64,000 nucleotides of DNA from Clostridium_AF sediminicola (lineage in GTDB: Bacteria; Bacillota; Clostridia; Clostridiales; Clostridiaceae): the NCBI RefSeq assembly GCF_050402865.1, contig NZ_BAABMF010000005.1, positions 124,001 through 188,000 on the forward strand. Direction: 5' to 3'. The number at the start of each line of letters is the position of its first letter. Positions within the stretch are counted from its first letter, which is position 1. The position numbers and the translations under genes are program-made. The notes below the pieces were generated by a model, which worked only from the letters and a program-made list of their open reading frames with translations, was not told the DNA's origin and did not search any database. Below, one piece after another: positions 8,816 to 18,258 of this stretch.

Positions 8816-10429
8816 ATGATACCTCAAAACAAAAACAAAAAGTTACAGGGGATTGACTGGACGCTTACACTAATACCACTGGGAATAATATCGCTTCTTT
8901 TCTTAATGTTATTGATTTTCCCTGAATCTAGTGGAAACTCAATAAACTTTTTAAGAAGCATTTTTGTAGGAAAATTTGGAGCTTTTTATATGATTTTTGG
9001 ACTTGGAATTTTTATGTTATCTATTTGGCTGGCATTTTCACGTTTTGGTCACTTCAAACTAGGGAACCTTGAAAAACCACGTTTTAGTAACTTTGCTTGG
9101 GGTTCTATGATATTCACCTCAACTATGGCAGCAGATATACTTTATTGGGCTTTAATAGAATGGGCATATTATTTTGGTTCTACTCCGTTTGGGTTAGAGA
9201 ATATGACCTTAGCTCAGAAACAAGATTTTGCATCATCGTACCCCCTATTTCATTGGGGGCCAATTCCTTGGAGCTTTTTTATACTACCAGCTGTTGCTTA
9301 TGGATATATGTTTTTTGTAAAAAAACGAAATAGACAAACACTTTCAGAAGCTTGTCGTTCTACTATTGGCTCAAAAGCTGATGGATTTTTAGGAAAAGCT
9401 ATAGATATATTTTCAATCGTCGGCTTACTTGCAGGAACAGCTACAACTTTTGCACTTGCAACTCCATTGCTTTCATTAGTTGTATCAACTACTTTAGGAA
9501 TACCTCAAAGCACAGCATTGACAATAGGAATACTAGTATTCATAGCTTTAGTTTATACTATTGCTGTTACTGTAGGACTTAAAGGAATTTCCCATTTAGC
9601 TAATTTTTGTGTCATAGTATTTATAATTCTCGTTTCAATGTTCTTATTCTTAGGACCTACAACCTATATTGTTGAAAGTGGTGTAACTGGAATAGGAAAA
9701 GTGATACAAGAGTTTTTTGCAATGGCTACGTGGATGGATCCACTCAGAGTATCTGGAACTGGTGGCTCAGGTTTTCCACAAGATTGGACTATATTTTATT
9801 GGGCTTATTGGATTGCTTGGTTTGTTGCTACACCATTTTTCATTGCTAAAATCTCTGAAGGACGTACAATAAAACAAGTAATACTTGGTGGTTTATCATG
9901 TGGTTTACTTGGAACATATACTTCATTTATAGTTTTTGGTAACTTCGGCCTTTATCAACAAGTTACAGGAAAAATTGATGCTGCGACTCAGCTTATAGAT
10001 GGCATTGTTCCCTCAGAAGTAATTCTTCAAATATTTAATCAACTACCTTTTAGTAAAGTTGCTATGTTTCTATTAGCATTAGCTATGATTGGTTTTTATG
10101 CAAGTACATTTGATGCTATCACTCTTGTTATATCTGAGTACTCCGTAAAAAACATTCAAAAAGATGAAGAGCCTCCAAAATTTCTAAGAGTCTTCTGGGC
10201 ATTGATTTTTATAGTATTACCAATTGCTCTTATTTTTAATGAAAGTACTTTGAATATGTTACAGACTTTTTCCATAGTTGCTGCTTTCCCATTAGCAATT
10301 ATTATGAGTCTAATAATCTACAGTTTCTTTAAGGATATTTCAAAAGATAGCATGTTAGAAAAAGAAACCATTGAAATAGAAAAAAATGATATACTCCTCA
10401 AGAAGATTTCTGTCACAGAAGATGAATAA
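8816..10429 (+). CDS. BCCT-family choline/betaine/carnitine transporter
   Basis: Membrane carrier of 537 residues with about 12 membrane segments. The family signature region YWAYWIAWFVATPFFIAKIS followed by EGRT is present (BCCT proteins have WxxWxxxFxARISRGRT there). Ribosome site AAAGGAG precedes the ATG by nine bases, and the gene follows licC by four bases. In pneumococcus choline uptake uses LicB; here a BCCT carrier takes that place in the operon, so choline is the likely substrate, though glycine betaine cannot be excluded. A strong terminator follows. Confidence 0.9.
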   Translation: MIPQNKNKKLQGIDWTLTLIPLGIISLLFLMLLIFPESSGNSINFLRSIFVGKFGAFYMIFGLGIFMLSIWLAFSRFGHFKLGNLEKPRFSNFAWGSMIFTSTMAADILYWALIEWAYYFGSTPFGLENMTLAQKQDFASSYPLFHWGPIPWSFFILPAVAYGYMFFVKKRNRQTLSEACRSTIGSKADGFLGKAIDIFSIVGLLAGTATTFALATPLLSLVVSTTLGIPQSTALTIGILVFIALVYTIAVTVGLKGISHLANFCVIVFIILVSMFLFLGPTTYIVESGVTGIGKVIQEFFAMATWMDPLRVSGTGGSGFPQDWTIFYWAYWIAWFVATPFFIAKISEGRTIKQVILGGLSCGLLGTYTSFIVFGNFGLYQQVTGKIDAATQLIDGIVPSEVILQIFNQLPFSKVAMFLLALAMIGFYASTFDAITLVISEYSVKNIQKDEEPPKFLRVFWALIFIVLPIALIFNESTLNMLQTFSIVAAFPLAIIMSLIIYSFFKDISKDSMLEKETIEIEKNDILLKKISVTEDE

Positions 10430-10452
10430 TAATTAAAAATAAAGACATATAT

Positions 10453-10487
10453 AAAGCATGAATTATAGGGATAATAATTCATGCTTT
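10453..10487 (+). terminator. Intrinsic terminator of the choline gene unit, probably bidirectional
   Basis: Perfect 14-bp stem AAAGCATGAATTAT / ATAATTCATGCTTT with a seven-base loop, between the convergent BCCT and choline-binding protein genes. Confidence 0.9.
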
Positions 10488-10537
10488 TATTATAAGAATA
10501 TAGTTATAGCACCAAATAAAATGTTATCTTTTTCTTA

Positions 10538-11296
10538 TTATTCCTCATAGTAGTTCCCATAAATGTCAATATAACAACCATCTATCACTGTATCAATTGC
10601 CATTGACCCGTCACTATAAAAATAATTCCATACACAATAGTTATAATCATATACCCATCCTGTCTCAACATCATATTCTTGATATGCACCATATTCATCT
10701 ACATAACAACCATCAATAGTAGTATTTGTCGCTAAAGTACCATCATTATAGAAATAATACCAATCGCCATAATCATTTAACCATCCTATATGCATTATTC
10801 CATCATCAAAGTAGTAATAGTCACCATAGTCATATAGCCATCCATAATAAGGCATCCCAACCTCATCCATGTAAAGCCATTGGCCATTTTCAAATATCCA
10901 TCCTGTTTGTACAGCCACTTCTTGATATACTCCATATTGATCCACATAACATGCATCGATAGTTGTATTAGTAGCTAAAGTACCATTATTGTAAAAATAG
11001 TACCAATCACCGTAATCATTTATCCATCCTGTTTGCATTATTCCATAATTATAATCGAAAAAATACCAGTTATCATAACAATATACCCACCCTGTTTGAA
11101 TATCACCATATCTATCTACACAATACCAATTACCATGATCATTGTAAAACTCATATTCCTCATACATATAACTAGAAACTGCTTCAATATTACGCGCTTC
11201 TTTTACAGATGCATCTTTTTCTTGTCCAAATACTGGAATACAAACAAAAACTAAAATTAAAACAGTTGTAAAAATAACACGAATTTTTTTATTCAT
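10538..11296 (-). CDS. Secreted choline-binding-repeat protein with divergent Tyr/Asp-rich repeats
   Basis: Signal peptide (about residues 1-24), then seven divergent choline-binding-type repeats (for example GNWYCVDRYGDIQTGW, GDWYYFYNNGTL) filling the rest of the 252 residues. There is no catalytic domain. Two longer blocks are near duplicates: DYGDWYYFYN with GTLATNTTID and a following CYVD(Q/E)YG. The repeats are richer in Tyr and Asp than the others in this window, so ligand specificity may differ. ATG with AGGGGG six bases upstream. Likely a surface adhesin or wall spacer; function unknown. Confidence 0.8.
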   Translation of the reverse strand: MNKKIRVIFTTVLILVFVCIPVFGQEKDASVKEARNIEAVSSYMYEEYEFYNDHGNWYCVDRYGDIQTGWVYCYDNWYFFDYNYGIMQTGWINDYGDWYYFYNNGTLATNTTIDACYVDQYGVYQEVAVQTGWIFENGQWLYMDEVGMPYYGWLYDYGDYYYFDDGIMHIGWLNDYGDWYYFYNDGTLATNTTIDGCYVDEYGAYQEYDVETGWVYDYNYCVWNYFYSDGSMAIDTVIDGCYIDIYGNYYEE

Positions 11297-11378
11297 TTTA
11301 TTCCCCCTAAAACGTTTTTTATTACTATTTTTATGCGTTTTAAGGATGAGTTATTCCTTTCAAATTATCATTAATTAC

Positions 11379-13031
11379 TTAATTCTCTTCCCATGCTCCA
11401 TCTATTCCTACTCTATATCCATCAACTGTAACAGTATTCACTGCCATATCCCCATTGTGATTTAAATAATACCATTTCCCATTTGATTCTATCCACTGAT
11501 TTGACACCATTACTCCATTTGCATCTAAATAGTACCATTGATTTGTTATATCATTTACCCATGAACTTGTTAACATATATCCATCTGTGCCTACATAATA
11601 CCATTGTTTTAATGTGTCCTGAATCCACAATTCCTTTTGTGCTATACCTTCTTTATAGTATCGCCATAGTTGTCCACTTTGACTCCATCCATTAACCTTT
11701 TTAATATCAGTTATAGCAAATAAGTCAACATCTACAGTAAATGCTTTTAAATTAACATTTGAATTTGGATTGGTATTCTCTAAATCTTCCCACTCTAATC
11801 CATTATAGCTTATATAACTCTCACCAGAATTACTCTTTGCTTTATCCGTATAACCTTCTATTATAGTTTCCATTGGTATAGGTCTTTCTTCTCCAGGTAT
11901 AGTTGTTTTTACAACAATTGTAAACTGTTCTTTTGGCGTTAATAATTGTTCTTCTCCTAATTCTATAGTATGATACCCTGGCATTTCAATAGTTCCACTG
12001 GAAATTTTCTTATTTGTATCACCATATTGAACAGGCTTTGAAGTATTAGAAAAATAAACTTCATAACTTGCATTCTTTTTCGTAGTATAAAAACTAATGG
12101 CTTTTAATTTTTCGCCAAGTTCACCTTTTGCGGTAAAAACATTAGCAAACCATGCAGTTTCAATTCCATATCCTATCCGAGATGTCATACCAAATGGATC
12201 ATATTGATAGATATTGTCATAATTATTATTCTCTTCTGCTATAAAAACTGCATTCTCATTTCCAATAACGTTGTCATAATAAGATATATAATTAAACCCA
12301 TTATTACCCCAACTTGTCCCATAACTATTTTTAATAATAAAAGCTCCATCACCTTCTGGCTGAGTATTAAAATTTTCTGCTGGATATGTATCATCCCACC
12401 CTACTATAGATATTTGATGATTGGGATATTCACTATTATTACTGTAATAAGAATTAGTATGAGAATTATAGTACTTTGAATCTTCATGCATAATTGAAGT
12501 TACCGATCCATACTCCATTACAGCTTTCTTGATACCATCATTATCTAAGAAATCATTCCTTTTAGGTATAAATAATACTTCCTGAATATGCTTAACCACA
12601 TCCTTAACTTCCCTTGATACAATATTTTTAGGTATTGATCTATCTGGATACGGATCATCCTTTTCAAGTACGGGACCTGCCCAACTAGTATAATAAGCAG
12701 TTGCCATTGATATATTTCCACCACCATTAGCACCTAATGAGAAGTCATGATTATTTATCATATTATTTTCTGATAGATTAATTTCTCTTTCATTATTCTT
12801 TAATAAAAAAGCTTCCAAGGATGCATTAGAAGCAAATGACCAACAAGCTCCAATCATACCTTGATCCTTAACAGATGAAGTATATCCATAATCTCTAGAA
12901 TCATATTTTTTTGGTAAGTTATTAACCGCTTTTATATTTACTGTAAATAATAGATTTATTGATATCATAAAAATAAACGTCAATTTTATTACACTATATC
13001 TGTTAAAAGTTCGTTTCTTTATCATATGCAT
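11379..13031 (-). CDS. Papain-like (C1) cysteine protease with lectin-like domain and choline-binding repeats
   Basis: Secreted surface protease resembling C. difficile Cwp84/Cwp13, which process S-layer proteins. Signal peptide about 1-35; C1 catalytic domain about 40-260 with the oxyanion Gln and nucleophile in KDQGMIGACWSFAS (Cys63), His205 in PNHQISIVGW and Asn235 in IKNSYGTSWG; then a lectin-like beta domain (about 265-440); then four choline-binding repeats ending in DGYRVGIDGAW. Cwp84 is anchored by CWB2 repeats; this one is anchored by choline binding, at the C terminus. The ATG at 13031 or 13025 could be used. S-layer maturation is a plausible but unproven role. Confidence 0.92.
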   Translation of the reverse strand: MHMIKKRTFNRYSVIKLTFIFMISINLLFTVNIKAVNNLPKKYDSRDYGYTSSVKDQGMIGACWSFASNASLEAFLLKNNEREINLSENNMINNHDFSLGANGGGNISMATAYYTSWAGPVLEKDDPYPDRSIPKNIVSREVKDVVKHIQEVLFIPKRNDFLDNDGIKKAVMEYGSVTSIMHEDSKYYNSHTNSYYSNNSEYPNHQISIVGWDDTYPAENFNTQPEGDGAFIIKNSYGTSWGNNGFNYISYYDNVIGNENAVFIAEENNNYDNIYQYDPFGMTSRIGYGIETAWFANVFTAKGELGEKLKAISFYTTKKNASYEVYFSNTSKPVQYGDTNKKISSGTIEMPGYHTIELGEEQLLTPKEQFTIVVKTTIPGEERPIPMETIIEGYTDKAKSNSGESYISYNGLEWEDLENTNPNSNVNLKAFTVDVDLFAITDIKKVNGWSQSGQLWRYYKEGIAQKELWIQDTLKQWYYVGTDGYMLTSSWVNDITNQWYYLDANGVMVSNQWIESNGKWYYLNHNGDMAVNTVTVDGYRVGIDGAWEEN

Positions 13032-13130
13032 TCTTCCCCCTTATTTATATATAATTTTACATTATTTTTTATTTTAACTCAATATTTTATTAAATTTTCC
13101 CCAAAATTACTTTTTAAAGATTGCAAACAA

Positions 13131-13159
13131 AAAACTGTAGCAGTTTCAGCTACAGTTTT
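13131..13159 (-). terminator. Intrinsic terminator after the LRR protein gene
   Basis: Perfect 11-bp stem AAAACTGTAGC / GCTACAGTTTT with a seven-base loop, nine bases from the stop codon of the LRR gene, with A-rich DNA beyond that reads as T on the minus strand. Confidence 0.85.
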
Positions 13160-13167
13160 TTCAACTA

Positions 13168-14229
13168 TTATCTTATATTACAATTAGGTAAATCACCTTT
13201 AAGTACTTCAATACTATAATTACTAACTAAATTGTGAAATAAAACAACATTTTTTAAATTATTTAATTTTTTCAAAGCAGTTATGTCAAAAACTTTATTA
13301 TCCGAAAAATAAAAATCTGTTAAATTATTCAATTTCTCTAATGGAGTTATATCAGTAATTTGGTTGTTCGATATATCAATATATGATAAATTAATTAATT
13401 CTTTTAATGGTGACATATCATCTATCTCATTATTAAATAAGTATATACTCTTTAACTTAGATAATTTCTTTAATGGTTCAATATCACTAATGTTATTATT
13501 GAATAAATAAATATGGGTCAAATTTGTTAATTCTCCTAGTGGAGTTATATCACTAATTTCATTGTTGTATAATTCAAGTTTTAAAAGTCCCTTTAAATTC
13601 TCAATTCCAGACAAATCTTTAATGTTTGAATCTGCTCCATTTAATTCAGATATTTCTTCAACTTCACTTCTATATAATGCTCCTGTTGATTTATTTATCT
13701 GATTTCTTACTAATTGTTCTAAATTCGTATCCTTAAATATCACTACAACATCATCATTTATTGATATTTTTCCATCCCATGTTCCGTCAGCACCTACTCT
13801 GTATCCATCAGATGTCCTTGTACTGACTGCCATGTCACCGCTAATATTTAAATAATATGATTTTCCTTTTAATTTAATCCATTTATTAGCTTGCATTACT
13901 CCCTTTGAATCTGTATAGTACCATTTACCATCAAATTCTATCCAACCTTTTTGCATAGTTCCATTACTTCCTAAGTAGTACCATCTATTTAATGCATCTT
14001 TAGTCCATTTATTCATCATCATTTTCCCATTTTCATCTAGACAGTACCACTCATTTTCAAACCCTTCTATCCATATATCTTTTTGAATTACACCCTCTTC
14101 ATAATAACTCCAGCTATCCACATTAAAATTCCATCCATCTATCTCATCAGCTTTAACTATAGAAAAAATGGTAAAACTATATATAAAAAAAACACCTATT
14201 AAAATTTTTATAAATTTCTTATTAAGCAA
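13168..14229 (-). CDS. Choline-binding protein with internalin-like leucine-rich repeats
   Basis: Signal peptide (about 1-28), five choline-binding repeats (about 31-145) ending in the cap motif DGYRVGADGTWDGK, a short linker, then about six internalin-type leucine-rich repeats (ISDITPLGELTNLTHIYLFN and relatives, period about 22) to residue 353. LRRs of this kind bind proteins. The anchor is N-terminal, so the LRR domain would project outward. Start is TTG with GGGG eight bases upstream. Probable surface adhesin; ligand unknown. Confidence 0.9.
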   Translation of the reverse strand: MLNKKFIKILIGVFFIYSFTIFSIVKADEIDGWNFNVDSWSYYEEGVIQKDIWIEGFENEWYCLDENGKMMMNKWTKDALNRWYYLGSNGTMQKGWIEFDGKWYYTDSKGVMQANKWIKLKGKSYYLNISGDMAVSTRTSDGYRVGADGTWDGKISINDDVVVIFKDTNLEQLVRNQINKSTGALYRSEVEEISELNGADSNIKDLSGIENLKGLLKLELYNNEISDITPLGELTNLTHIYLFNNNISDIEPLKKLSKLKSIYLFNNEIDDMSPLKELINLSYIDISNNQITDITPLEKLNNLTDFYFSDNKVFDITALKKLNNLKNVVLFHNLVSNYSIEVLKGDLPNCNIR

Positions 14230-14331
14230 TCTATTTTCCCCTTTCCTTTATCATTTTACTTTCATATGGTATTGTATCATATCATTACCATTATTTAAAT
14301 GTAAATATTATTATGGTATTAAATACAAAAA

Positions 14332-14356
14332 TCCAATAGAACTTAATTCTATCGGA
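14332..14356 (-). terminator. Intrinsic terminator at the end of the rhamnose/flippase operon
   Basis: TCCAATAGAA and TTCTATCGGA form a 10-bp stem (one wobble or mismatch) and are followed on the minus strand by TTTTTG. It lies 30 bases after the CDP-alcohol transferase stop, closing an operon that starts at 21.1 kb. Confidence 0.8.
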
Positions 14357-14386
14357 CTCCATTTATACTTTTTCATTTATATTTAC

Positions 14387-15109
14387 CTATAAATGAACAA
14401 CATTTATTAACCTTTTAACAAAATTACGTAAAACAATTATACCCGCTACAGACACCTGAGCTATTAAGTAATATATAGTGATATTAGTATTGAAGTTAGC
14501 ATCTATTAAATAGACTATGGGAAAAATCAAAGCAAAATTAGGGTATAACACAAATATATTAATAATATACAAAATGATTCTTTTCCCCATACTATTTTCT
14601 TTAACAGTTCCGCCACCACTTTCCATACGCAAATCATATATTATATAAAAACTCTCAAGATACCTGTTAATCATATCGATAGCTAAAACCATCATAAAAA
14701 GAAATAAAATTATTGTAGGATTAAACCTTTTTAAACATATCATAGAATATGCAAACGATAAATTATATAGAGGATGGTTTATAATATGAGCCATATGGTC
14801 TATTTCTTTTCCAAATTTCGAAAACTTTTTAGTAATTCTAGCTACTTCACCATCAGAACAATCAAATATGTACCATAAATGAATAAATACCACACCTAGT
14901 ATCTTAAGTATAAGATTAGGAAATGAGAATAGTATAGCCCCTAAAACGCCTGATATTATCATTAAAACAGTAACTTGATTAGGTATAATATTAAATTTAA
15001 TAAATAACTTAGTAAAAATTGGCGATATTGCCGCCACATACGGATCAACCAATGCCGTATCAATAAAACTATAATTTTGATAATTCTTTCTTATATCATT
15101 GTATTTCAT
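14387..15109 (-). CDS. CDP-alcohol phosphatidyltransferase family membrane enzyme
   Basis: Membrane enzyme of 240 residues, several hydrophobic segments, with the CDP-alcohol signature DCSDGEVARITKKF then GKEIDHMAH. The family consensus is DGxxARx8GxxxDxxxD; here the last Asp, proposed as catalytic in other members, is His. Last gene of the operon with flippase, glycosyltransferase and dTDP-rhamnose genes, so the product probably transfers a phospho-alcohol onto a lipid or glycan in that pathway. Using CDP-choline from LicC is conceivable but speculative. ATG with GGGAG nine bases upstream. Confidence 0.8.
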   Translation of the reverse strand: MKYNDIRKNYQNYSFIDTALVDPYVAAISPIFTKLFIKFNIIPNQVTVLMIISGVLGAILFSFPNLILKILGVVFIHLWYIFDCSDGEVARITKKFSKFGKEIDHMAHIINHPLYNLSFAYSMICLKRFNPTIILFLFMMVLAIDMINRYLESFYIIYDLRMESGGGTVKENSMGKRIILYIINIFVLYPNFALIFPIVYLIDANFNTNITIYYLIAQVSVAGIIVLRNFVKRLINVVHL

Positions 15110-15130
15110 AATTCTTTCTCCCTTAACAAC

Positions 15131-16621
15131 CTATATATTCTTCTTCACCAATTTTTCGTACATCTCTTTGATGTTAGGTCTTATAATAAGAATATAAAGA
15201 GATATTAAAATAATATAATTCATTAATATAAACAATATCATTTTTAGAAAAATATTTATATTTACTATATTATACAAATTCTTATCTACAAAGAAAACAG
15301 CTACACTGAATATAAGTAAATATATATTTTCTTTGCTATATGGAAATACATTTAACAAGATTTTATTTTGAACTATATTCACACTATTTATAACTACAAG
15401 AGAAATAGTAGTAGCCATCGCAGCACCATTTATTCCATATCTTGGTATAAGAGCAAAATTTAAAATGACATTTAAAATTAATAACCCAATCATATTCACT
15501 AAGTTGTATTTTGCATACTCTGTCATATTCAATAAAGCTCCTACCGGACCTGCCAATGCGTCAAATACATTACCTATCAATAATATATATAATACTGAGT
15601 AACCAACGATATATTCTTCTCCAAAAAATAAGAGTAAATCCTTTGAAAAAACAATCATAAATATAATTACAGGTAATGAAAATAATGAAACGATTTTAAC
15701 AATATTGCTGAACATTTCATCTATAAGCTTTATCTGCTTTTTCTTGTACATCTCAGAAATCATAGGCCAAAACACAACAAAGGGAGTGATAAACACAGCA
15801 ACTAACGCCAAATAGTTTTCAGTTGCTTTATAAATACCCACTTGTCCATACCCTACATAGGATTGAATCATTAATTTATCAATGTTACGCATCAATATAT
15901 CTATCCCTACAATAATAAATAAAGATAGTGAATATCTTATAAAATATCTATAATCTTTTAGTTCATATTCAGTTTGCAATTCTAAATCTTCTTTTGAATA
16001 TTCTTTAAATATGTATATTAATCTTAATGCTAACAGAACTATTTCAGTTAATAAATAACCTGCAAGTGCAACAAGAATTTTTTTACTACAAACAAAATAA
16101 AGAACAAAAAAGAAAATTATTCTAAATAAATTATTTAAAGCTGTATTAAATAATATAGAAATAGTTGTTTTTTTTATACCTTGTAAAAACCCATCAATTA
16201 CCTTTGACATAGAAAATACTATTAATATCAAAAATGTAAGTACGAGATATTTTTTATCCGCAATATCAAAAATAACATATAATCTATGTCTGAATATAAA
16301 CATTAGCAAAGTAATAAACACAGAGTTTATTGTTACAAATGTAAGTACCCTTTTTAATAATACATACTTGAATTTATCATCATCATTGAAATGTGGAATA
16401 GTTCGTATCAAACAATTATCTGTACCTAAAAGTGTAACCAAACTAAAAATATTTACAATAGATATAAAAACAGTATATTCTCCATATAAACTCTTTCCCA
16501 ATAATCTACCAAGAATTATTTGAAAAATAAAAGCAAAACCCATACCAATTATTTTCATAACAAATACCAATGAAGTATTTTTTAATAAAAACTTCATTGG
16601 ACTTTTCATATCATTTCCCAT
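15131..16621 (-). CDS. Polysaccharide flippase (Wzx/MOP superfamily)
   Basis: 496-residue membrane protein with about 12-14 segments and the N-terminal hydrophobic pattern of Wzx/RfbX O-unit flippases (SLVFVMKIIGMGFAFIFQII). Expected to flip undecaprenyl-linked sugar units across the membrane. AGGAG lies five bases before the ATG. It is 26 bases from the upstream rhamnosyltransferase-like gene and 21 from the downstream CDP-alcohol transferase, so it is cotranscribed. It would cooperate with the polymerase-like gene at 56.0 kb and the sugar transferase at 58.3 kb. Confidence 0.9.
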   Translation of the reverse strand: MGNDMKSPMKFLLKNTSLVFVMKIIGMGFAFIFQIILGRLLGKSLYGEYTVFISIVNIFSLVTLLGTDNCLIRTIPHFNDDDKFKYVLLKRVLTFVTINSVFITLLMFIFRHRLYVIFDIADKKYLVLTFLILIVFSMSKVIDGFLQGIKKTTISILFNTALNNLFRIIFFFVLYFVCSKKILVALAGYLLTEIVLLALRLIYIFKEYSKEDLELQTEYELKDYRYFIRYSLSLFIIVGIDILMRNIDKLMIQSYVGYGQVGIYKATENYLALVAVFITPFVVFWPMISEMYKKKQIKLIDEMFSNIVKIVSLFSLPVIIFMIVFSKDLLLFFGEEYIVGYSVLYILLIGNVFDALAGPVGALLNMTEYAKYNLVNMIGLLILNVILNFALIPRYGINGAAMATTISLVVINSVNIVQNKILLNVFPYSKENIYLLIFSVAVFFVDKNLYNIVNINIFLKMILFILMNYIILISLYILIIRPNIKEMYEKLVKKNI

Positions 16622-16647
16622 ATTTACTCCTAATATATTGGTTAAAT

Positions 16648-17649
16648 TTATGCAAAAAGTTCAGAAATATTTTCTTTTGTAGTCTCTATGTTTGAAATAA
16701 TTACTTCTCTTTTTTTAACCATTTTGTTTTTCATTTTTAAAATCTGTAATAGGTATTTAAAATTAAATCTTTCAAATATAATTGAATACATAATAAAAGA
16801 AATAAATCTCTTAAAAATTAAGAACCTGTTACCTTTTAAACTTTCTTTAGTTTCATTCTTTATAAGCATCAAGTAATGATTTCTAAAGGAAATCCCTCTT
16901 AGAAACTCTGATTGAGCCTTCCTATTATTTATAAAGTTCTTTATACCGCCTCTAGAACCACCTAGAGCTCTACCATGATAGGCAATAGCTTTAGGGTAGT
17001 ACATATTTTTATATCCATACAGATTCAATCTCCATGAAAGATCTATATCTTCTTTGTAAGCAAAGAAATCTTCATCAAAATATTCTTTGCCTATTTTTAT
17101 ATCTTCTAGTGCGCTTCTTTTATAAAAAGGAGATGCTCCACAAACTCCAAAAATTACTTCTGTATTTTCATATTGACCAGTATCTTCTTGGTTTTGACCT
17201 CTATCATATGCTCTTCTGCTTCTTTCTACACAAATACCAGCAGAATCAAATATATCTAATTTTAGATCTCTTTCAAAATCATATTTCAATAACTTACCAT
17301 TAATAGCAGCTATTTCAGAATCACCTTGCATAAATTCATAACAATTTTTCACAAAATCTTTATCCAGAATAACATCCGGATTCATTATCATTACGTATTC
17401 ACCTGATGATAATTCAATTCCAAAATTCGCTCCACCAGCATATCCCAAGTTATTATCAGGTTTAACTATTTTTATGTTTCCCTTATTGAATAAATTGGAT
17501 ACATGTTCAAATGAACCATCTGATGAACAATTATCTATAAATATAATCTCAATATTTTTATAACTTTGACTCAATATTGAATTGATACATCTTTCAAGGT
17601 AACTCTTATTATTAAAATTAACAATTGCTACCGAAACCAATTTTTCCAT
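16648..17649 (-). CDS. Family 2 glycosyltransferase, rhamnosyltransferase-like
   Basis: GT-A glycosyltransferase of 333 residues with VSVAIVNFNNKSYL at the start, IDNCSSDGS, MNPDVILD (DxD-like metal site) and the EDIDLSWRLNLYG motif typical of WbbL-type dTDP-rhamnose rhamnosyltransferases. The reading frame extends upstream to a GTG at 17667, but the ATG at 17649 has GAGAGG ten bases upstream and starts directly before the conserved fold, so I prefer it. It follows rfbC in the same operon, so dTDP-rhamnose is the likely donor. Confidence 0.88.
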   Translation of the reverse strand: MEKLVSVAIVNFNNKSYLERCINSILSQSYKNIEIIFIDNCSSDGSFEHVSNLFNKGNIKIVKPDNNLGYAGGANFGIELSSGEYVMIMNPDVILDKDFVKNCYEFMQGDSEIAAINGKLLKYDFERDLKLDIFDSAGICVERSRRAYDRGQNQEDTGQYENTEVIFGVCGASPFYKRSALEDIKIGKEYFDEDFFAYKEDIDLSWRLNLYGYKNMYYPKAIAYHGRALGGSRGGIKNFINNRKAQSEFLRGISFRNHYLMLIKNETKESLKGNRFLIFKRFISFIMYSIIFERFNFKYLLQILKMKNKMVKKREVIISNIETTKENISELFA

Positions 17650-17691
17650 ATTAGCAAAACCTCTCACAATCCAACTTTTTCATTTGTACTT

Positions 17692-18234
17692 TTACTTGCC
17701 TAATAGATTCCATTTTTTGTCTTTCTCAGATAGTTTTATTTCATCTATACCTTCAAGAGGCCATTCAATTCCGATGCTAGGATCATTCCATATAAGTCCA
17801 CCCTCATCCCCTGGATGATAGAAATCTGTACACTTATAACAGAACTCAGCTTCATCTGATAAAACCAAAAATCCGTGTGCAAATCCTTCTGGTATATAGA
17901 ATTGTTTTTTATTCTCATCACTTAAAATGACACCATACCATTTTCCATAAGTTTCAGAACCTTCTCTAAGGTCAACAGCAACATCAAAAACTTCACCTTT
18001 AATAACTCTAACTAATTTTCCTTGTGGATAATCCTTTTGAAAATGTAATCCCCTAAGAACACCTTTAGTAGACATAGATTGATTATCTTGAACGAAAACC
18101 ATGTCTAATCCTGCTTCCTTAAAGTCATTGTAATTATATGTTTCCATAAAATAGCCTCTATCATCACCAAATACAGTAGGCTCTATAACATAAACATCTT
18201 TTATAGGAGTTTCCGTAAATTTAAACTTACCCAA
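17692..18234 (-). CDS. rfbC: dTDP-4-dehydrorhamnose 3,5-epimerase
   Basis: Third step of dTDP-L-rhamnose synthesis. 180 residues, usual for RmlC, with FVQDNQSMSTKGVLRGLHFQ (catalytic His), VFDVAVDLREGSETYGKWYG and FYIPEGFAHGFLVLS. Start is TTG at 18234 with AAGGGAAG six bases before it. It is 24 bases after rfbB in the operon rfbA-rfbD-rfbB-rfbC. Confidence 0.96.
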   Translation of the reverse strand: MGKFKFTETPIKDVYVIEPTVFGDDRGYFMETYNYNDFKEAGLDMVFVQDNQSMSTKGVLRGLHFQKDYPQGKLVRVIKGEVFDVAVDLREGSETYGKWYGVILSDENKKQFYIPEGFAHGFLVLSDEAEFCYKCTDFYHPGDEGGLIWNDPSIGIEWPLEGIDEIKLSEKDKKWNLLGK

Positions 18235-18258
18235 TTTTATCTTCCCTTCTGTTTCTTA

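Noticed and set aside
3649..14229. Prophage lysin cluster as explanation for the choline-binding genes
   Set aside because: Each has a secretion signal and its own terminator, and no phage structural, integrase or holin genes are present.
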